A stretch of 64,000 nt of DNA from Trichostrongylus colubriformis (Eukaryota; Nematoda; Chromadorea; Rhabditida; Trichostrongylidae). Below are positions 58,900-64,000 of this stretch, in pieces. Location of the stretch: assembly GCA_963978905.1 (NCBI GenBank), contig OZ022256.1, positions 23,666,886 through 23,730,885 of the forward strand, written 5' to 3'. The notes under the pieces were generated by a model, which did not search any database, was not told the origin of the DNA, and saw only the letters and a list, made by a program, of their open reading frames with translations. Made by a program: the position numbers and the translations under genes. Position 1 is the stretch's first letter; each line of letters opens with the position of its first letter.

Positions 58900-59120
58900 A
58901 ATCGCTCAGTGGACTCCTTCAATAGCGGTGTGTTCAGAAATAATGGCAATTTGGAGTCGACCTCTTTTCATTTAGCGCCCTTCAAGATTGAGATATATAG
59001 GTATGCATGATGTTGCAAGGAGTTTAGTGAATCGAATGGTGCTTATTTTGTGAGATAAGATGCATTCTGAGCCGAGATATGATCTCCCCAAGTTGAAATC
59101 GCAAAAACCGGCTAAATATA
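58900..59120 (+). mobile_element. Mariner 3'-end relic
   Basis: GCGGTGTGTTCAGAAATAAT, GTGAATCGAATGGTGCTTAT, GATGCATTCTGAGCCGAG and AAAAACCGGCTAAA match the 3' portion of the mariner at 52989-54335. Terminal bases of the ITR are lost. Confidence 0.8.
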
Positions 59121-59507
59121 TTATTGTTTATTTAGATCTGTGCTCATCGAATCGATAGAATCCCGTCTCCCAACAACGCAGAACTATGGGCAAAGAGGAT
59201 GAATACCTAATGCAAGGCAAAATCAAATTCAGGGATGATGTTCAGGCGACCAGCATAGTTATGTGGAATGCGATTTTGGAATTTTCCATGTTTTACTATG
59301 ATTCAAAGTTATATAATTGAGACTGTGTAAAATGAAGTTGTGCGACTCCTGAGTTTTCGTGAAAAGCGTAGTGTTGCTATTGTGGAACCTTATTGTCTTC
59401 GGTTTCATTTACAATTTCTCACCAACTCCTTTTTAGCGTTCTCGTCGTTTCCTTTTGCAGTGCAGTACAGAAATTACCCCTGAAGCCGTATTGACAACAC
59501 ACGTTAA

Positions 59508-59962
59508 AGTGATAGGGGTGACGTGAGTTATAAGCAAACGCTCAAAGGGAACATTCATCTAAAAACTAGGGGTCTAGGAAGCCTACCTGCGGCGAAATTC
59601 CTCGAAAGGCGCGCGTCTGAGTAGTGGCAGAGTGGCCTTTTAAGCTCATGCCGCCTTTCCTGACTCGGTCCGTCTCCTAGCGCCGAGCATCACTGATTGG
59701 CTGAGGTGGGAGTGGAAGGTATCGCGACACGCTTTTTCAGTATTAGCCTGAAGCTCCAGAAAAAAGATGCTTTTTCATTTCCTTACATCTCTTCGTGTTT
59801 ACGACTTGGCAACACGCCAAGGGGAAGCTAGTCCGGACTACCCGCCTCTTCACGGAAAGGCCGTCCACCTTTGGCAATTTTTTCACTGCCTATCGCTAGG
59901 CATTTTGACTTTCATATTTGCGGCTTTTTACACTCTTCGTCCGAATTATCCTATCACTGCAT
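59508..59962. mobile_element. TTAA-family MITE, third copy (inverted)
   Basis: Flanked by TTAA at 59504-59507 and 59963-59966. The left end AGTGATAGGGGTGACG and the complement of the right end, ATGCAGTGATAGGATAA, are related to the family TIR. The interior is in opposite orientation to 51656-52310 (CGGCGAAATTCCTCGAAAGG, GGTCCGTCTCCTAGCG). Confidence 0.75.
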
Positions 59963-60124
59963 TTAAGTGATGCTTCGCAAAAGTACAGCTGAGCTGAGAT
60001 GCTCAAATGTACTAAAGGTGCCAATTTACAGCTCCACATCTCAAATGGTCAGAAGGTTTCACTAATTGCCTTAGGATTTATTAGTCTTTAGTTTTCTTTT
60101 TTAATTTGAAAGAGGGTATTCGAG

Positions 60125-60210
60125 GTGTTGCACCACTGATAAGTTTCGGCTCATTACAGGTTCTAAAGAAGGCGATTGTGCCGAAACATTAGTCGAATAA
60201 ATATAATAAC
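60125..60210 (+). repeat. Possible Penelope/LINE tail
   Basis: GAAGGCGATTGTGCCGAAAC, then ATTAGTCGAATAAA, resembles the tail word common in Penelope-like and some LINE 3' regions. A perfect 8-bp inverted repeat, GTTTCGGC (60143-60150) and GCCGAAAC (60180-60187), brackets it. The upstream CTGATAA is one base off a hammerhead core. No RT is encoded nearby. Confidence 0.35.
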
Positions 60211-60325
60211 AAACTCGGAAGCTCAACAAAATGTCATACTGATTGAGCTGAGATCGCCCATGCAAACCCCAATATTCAGTCTGTAGTGAACGGTTTCTTG
60301 AAATGTGTTATAGATTGAAGCCATA

Positions 60326-60521
60326 TTGAGTCCCCGAGTCTGGCAAGCATTTTCAAGTCGTTTCGAGGAAATGGAGAATTGCTTCAAGTGTAATACGTAT
60401 GTATACATGGACTCACTTGGTGATGTTGTCAAGGAAAAGGAAGGACGACTTTACTACAGCAATGACGTCGAAAGCGTTTGCATGGTGCATGGAGAAGACA
60501 CTGTATGCTATGATTCTTCGC
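60326..60521 (+). CDS. Orphan cysteine-containing exon
   Basis: The plus-strand frame reads FEEMENCFKCNTYVYMDSLGD, then KEKEGRLYYSNDVESVCMVH and GEDTVCYDSSQ. A strong donor GTAAGT follows at about 60522. Four cysteines (C-x2-C, then two further) and the overall look suggest a secreted or Ly6-like domain exon; this is an impression only. A possible acceptor (AACATTCTCAG) about 40 bases downstream would extend the frame briefly to a stop inside repeat sequence. No upstream exon was located. Confidence 0.35.
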
Positions 60522-60599
60522 AGTAAGTGGATGATTGCCTGACAGAAATAACATTCTCAGAAGAGTCATAAGTTCTTTCACAAAGAGAACTTTCACAAA

Positions 60600-60720
60600 T
60601 GTCATCCCTGTTGGGTAATTGTCCGCTGATTGCGAAGAATTATGGCCTATGACGTACTGTTATTGCGAAAAATTATAGCCTATAACGTTTTGTGAGAAGG
60701 TGGACGTACAGGTATGGTTT
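60600..60720. repeat. Dispersed repeat, copy B
   Basis: Matches 42650-42760. Here GATTGCGAAGAATTATGGCC and TATTGCGAAAAATTATAGCC form an additional short internal duplication. Confidence 0.65.
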
Positions 60721-61731
60721 GCCAAGGACGTATTAGTGCAGTGACACTTTCATGGTGTTTTTCTGTATAAAAGGTGTCTTGTCAAGTGACTCTTTGCGGA
60801 AGTATGTTGCGTCAAGGCGTCAGTTTTGGCTACGCGGAAAATGCTAGCTTCCCTCGCCCACCATATATTGCCGTCTTCATATTCTGCAGTGCCGGGGACG
60901 TGTACCTCTATGCCGAAACTTCGTACCGCAGCACCGCAAGCAAAGCGATGCGGACGAGCTAAAACCGCCGTGTTGCTGGGTTCCAAAGCGATTCCAAGTC
61001 AACTGTGTATAGCGCCTCTACCAGTACAGTTTAATCGCTCTAAGATCCAATTGTGACGGTCCGCGTAGCTCGCACACATTGTATCGCACGCCGCTCGTCG
61101 TGGCTTGAAATCCTGACATAAGCACACCCGGTGCCGGCCGCAGGACGTGACTGCGTCGTCTCCGCCTTTCCCGCACGTGGAACTCTGTATCGCTGCCTAC
61201 GAATGCCAACGCCTTGCCGCCGGCAAATACGACGGCAACGTCGCACATTGTAAATGTCGCGCAGTAAAGTTGTGTTAGTGATTATAACAATCAAACTAGA
61301 AGTTCATGAAGCGCAGATGGGCGAATTTCAAAAATGCCATTCCGGACAATTCTGCATTTTTGAGTATGTGATGGCTAGACATTCACTAAGTGTTCGAAAA
61401 AGCTCGTAACCGATAAATGAAGGAGAGATAGGTCCTTTGAGTAAAGTCCGAAGTTTGGGAGCGTCGATTATTGCCGAGTTCCTGGCAAAGAATCAACCTT
61501 CTAATCGATCGTTAAGCTGCATAATTTGTGTTATCCACTGCTCACTAAACGTTTTGCAAGCTTTGATGCGCAATTGCCACAGGATAGCAAGATCTAGCAT
61601 ATTGAAGTGACGGGTTGGAGGAAACTTCAGTGTGCCATGCTAGGGAGACAAGAAGACTGATTTGTAGGCACATTCCAGATAAACGATCTTGTCAAAGCGA
61701 CAGGCTATTATTAGGCTATTTAGGTTGCGTT

Positions 61732-62121
61732 CATACCAAATCGAATGAGAGTTTTGGCGCATCGGCGCATCGGCGCATCCGCGATTTGAGAGAATTGGCG
61801 TGCCACGTCACCCTTTTAAACGCGACGCGTGCCAACGTGCGGTTGATTTCTTTTTCATCTCTTTCCATTTCTTGATCTTCTTCTGTTATGGAAATATCCG
61901 AAATCGCGGATGCGCCAATACTCTCACTTTTTCAATCGATATGTATCTTAATCATCACGCGAATGCACCAATTCTTTCAAATCGCGGATGCGCCGATGCG
62001 CCGATCCGCTGATTCCATCAAATCGCGGATGCGCCAATACTCTCATTTTGTGGTCGATACGTATCTCATGCATGACGCGAATGAGCCGAAACTCTCATTC
62101 AATTTGGTATGAACGCAGCCT
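61732..62121. mobile_element. MITE with GGTTGCGTTCATACC ends
   Basis: AGGTTGCGTTCATACCAAAT plus CGAATGAGAGTTT at the left matches the complement of the right end at about 31 of 33 bases. The interior contains repeats of ATCGCGGATGCGCCAATACT and CGATATGTATCTTAATC-like words plus GGCGCATC triplets. Short flanking TA is present on both sides. Confidence 0.87.
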
Positions 62122-62229
62122 TATAGGGCTCCCAACAACTGCCTCGCTGCCATTCCCCAGAATGAGGAAGTAAACCTCGATTCCACGAAGCCTTGTGATA
62201 TAAAAAATGTTTCTACTCAACTGTCCGCA

Positions 62230-63790
62230 TAACTGAGTCAGCGTTCATACCTATCGAACGGTCGCGTAATTACGGCGACCGCAACGCGAAAGACTTGCAT
62301 ACAGAGTTCAGCCAAGCCCATGACTATGGCGCCCACGATCAAATTTCAGAACGGTTCGTTCACGTTACCATTTGGCAACAAATTCTATGTCCGAGAACAA
62401 CGTAAAATGAAAGGATGTCACGTAAATAACAAAAACGTCTCCATGCATTCGATTTGTGCATAATAGCGTTTTGTCTCAGTTCAAGTTAAATATGAAGTGA
62501 CAAACTATGCAATTATTATGATCTGTAAACACATTTATCCTGATTATTCGGAGTACATCATAGTTTAGTTCAAAGTATAGAAGTAAATGAACAGATGCGT
62601 GTCTGCGTCCTCAGCATGGACAAGCCTGAAGTCAACGAAATTTTTACAGAATTTTACCGCAATCGTGTCCTCCACCACTATCACCTCCCCCGGTACCTGT
62701 TTCCTATAATCGAGCTGCTCTTCTCCCAAAATCTCGAAAGGTCGTCAAGATGGTCTCAAACGAAAAGTATTGCATTGCCAACAAGTATTGAGTATGATCA
62801 TCGATGGACGACCTTTCCCAAGAAATTGGCTCACTGGTCCAGTACCCCCTTTTGACACTGCATTACTGTCAAGTATTTCATGAACAAATGCCCCTCTCAA
62901 ACTCAAAATACAATCCCCGTTGAGGATTCTTTGAGACCCAAGCCTAACCCTAATTCCGGCTTACAGTGGTAGGTATAGAGATTTTCTGGACAGTCGAGGG
63001 ATCGATACAGTGGAAAATCCCCGTCAACAAGGAACTCCTAAATTCCATCAAATATAGGATGACATGGAATGGTAAGATATTCAATCCTTTCAATTTTTAA
63101 ACCTTCGAAGTTTACACGGAGTAATCGCAATTAATGAGTTGTTTTTTGATTTTCAACATTGCAGGGACATATCGGCGTGGAGCATCACTGCAAAGCCATA
63201 ATAGATAAGCACTGACACCGGAATAGAGAACGCGGAAAAAGGGGATTGTTTTGGAAATCTCTGGAATTCATACTGAAGACACCAAGATGAAGAACCACAT
63301 AGTGGCCTGCTCCAGAGGATCATAGAAAATAAAGACGAGTATATAAAAGAAGGACACCCATGGGAGAATTCTCGTAGAAAAGAATGAAAAGGAGTGGTTG
63401 CATCGCCGCTGCCATCGAGCACTTGTAATTAGTGGAAAGTGGATCAGAAATACAGTTCTAGACGGACGCCAGACTTCGCAATTTCGTGATTCTGCAATTT
63501 TGCAATGTTGCACTTTCGCATGTAATTACGTGGTCTTGAGAATTGCATGCCGCTATTTTGAGTTCTAAGCCAGGACACCGCAAAATCATAAAATCATGAG
63601 AGTCTTTCAGACTTACTTTCTATTATTGCTTAGCAAAAAATAATGAGTTTCAGGCCGTAGAGTTCAAGTTGAAATCCAATGGTAAGATAGATCACTTAAT
63701 ACGATAAGCTTACTTTTTATGGGCACGAGAGTGAGTGAAGCTCTGCCTCAGAGTAAAGGGTACGAGGTTGCGGCGCCACGTGAAAAGGAA
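62230..63790. repeat. Segmental duplication, copy A
   Basis: Paralogous to 44380-45840 across its length, with a gap near 62590-62900 where extra sequence sits. Boundaries are approximate. Confidence 0.85.
63153..63422 (-). pseudogene. Chemoreceptor transmembrane 6-7 exons, broken (copy A)
   Basis: Paralogue of 45115-45385. TM6 reads TRILPWVSFFYILVFIFYDP and TM7 reads SPFSAFSIPVSVLIYYGFAV then MLHADMSLQC. Compared with copy B, the segment between MQ and the LPW motif is 2 bases shorter, shifting the frame inside TM6. The donor GTAGGC of copy B has become CAGGCC. Both changes argue that this copy is a pseudogene, though other exon choices cannot be excluded. Any upstream exons lie beyond the window or are lost. 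Confidence 0.65.
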
Positions 63791-64000
63791 TAGAGCGGTA
63801 GACGCAGCACCGATTCCTATTGCTCCACATCAGCACCTAAGGTGGAGTCTCCCTCTCTTGTCAAGTGATCCGCTTGATCTCTATCGACACTGAATGATTG
63901 ATTAGACGACCCGTCCTTCAGCACCGCGATTGGCCTTGTGCGGGTTCCAACTTCTCTTCCACAATAACCGATCCTTCGCGATCGTCGTCCAGTGCACGAC

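Noticed and set aside
1..64000. CRISPR array, bacterial operons, plasmid or phage features
   Set aside because: Splice signals, nematode receptors and eukaryotic transposons make this a eukaryotic nuclear region; no short regularly spaced direct repeats with unique spacers were seen.

Overview
This is a eukaryotic, nematode-type window. The best evidence is a spliced serpentine chemoreceptor gene of a nematode-specific class on the minus strand near 48.5-51.1 kb. Its introns are short GT-AG introns, and so are those of two other gene models. The transposon mix (RTE-like LINE, mariner, Tc1-like, Helitron, many small foldback elements) fits a clade V parasitic nematode such as a strongylid or hookworm. 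The species is an inference and cannot be fixed from this sequence.

Genes are sparse. I could assemble only three spliced coding models. The first is a two-exon fragment of unknown function at 1.55-1.9 kb (minus). The second is a complete-looking three-exon leucine-rich-repeat-like protein at 28.05-28.69 kb (minus). The third is a five-exon Srv/Srg-like chemoreceptor, transmembrane segments 1-5, at 48.5-51.1 kb (minus). Further chemoreceptor-like exons covering transmembrane segments 6-7 lie at 45.1-45.4, 51.2-51.5 and 63.15-63.42 kb, with a weaker one near 56.9 kb. The 45 kb and 63 kb sets sit inside a diverged segmental duplication of about 1.5 kb. The right third of the window is therefore a decaying tandem array of chemoreceptor genes, all on the minus strand.

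Mobile DNA and its debris make up most of the rest. From left to right: a 5'-truncated LINE with a perfect 14-bp target-site duplication (3.0-3.9 kb); a decayed full-length-type LINE (13.3-15.4 kb) ending in a tandem duplication; an internally deleted mariner (19.3-20.0 kb); a fragmented DDE transposase with a zinc-ribbon (24.8-27.8 kb); a Tc1-like element with TIRs of about 230 bp (35.1-36.7 kb); a Helitron with Rep and Pif1-type helicase regions (37.2-42.1 kb) holding a TIR-bounded block; and a second Tc1-like copy (52.6-55.3 kb) that was itself hit by a mariner. Foldback and MITE families recur across the window. They include two long palindromic families, a TTAA-flanked family present at least three times, a small hairpin family, and a family with ends like GGTTGCGTTCATACC.

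Tandem and complex repeats are at 15.4-15.75, 16.5-17.1, 23.3-23.8, 28.9-31.3, 32.75-33.1 and 40.7-41.05 kb. A GC-rich cluster at 32.9-33.5 kb carries two perfect TGACGTCA sites and four CCAAT boxes. The intervals between these features hold only short ORFs that I cannot tell from chance.
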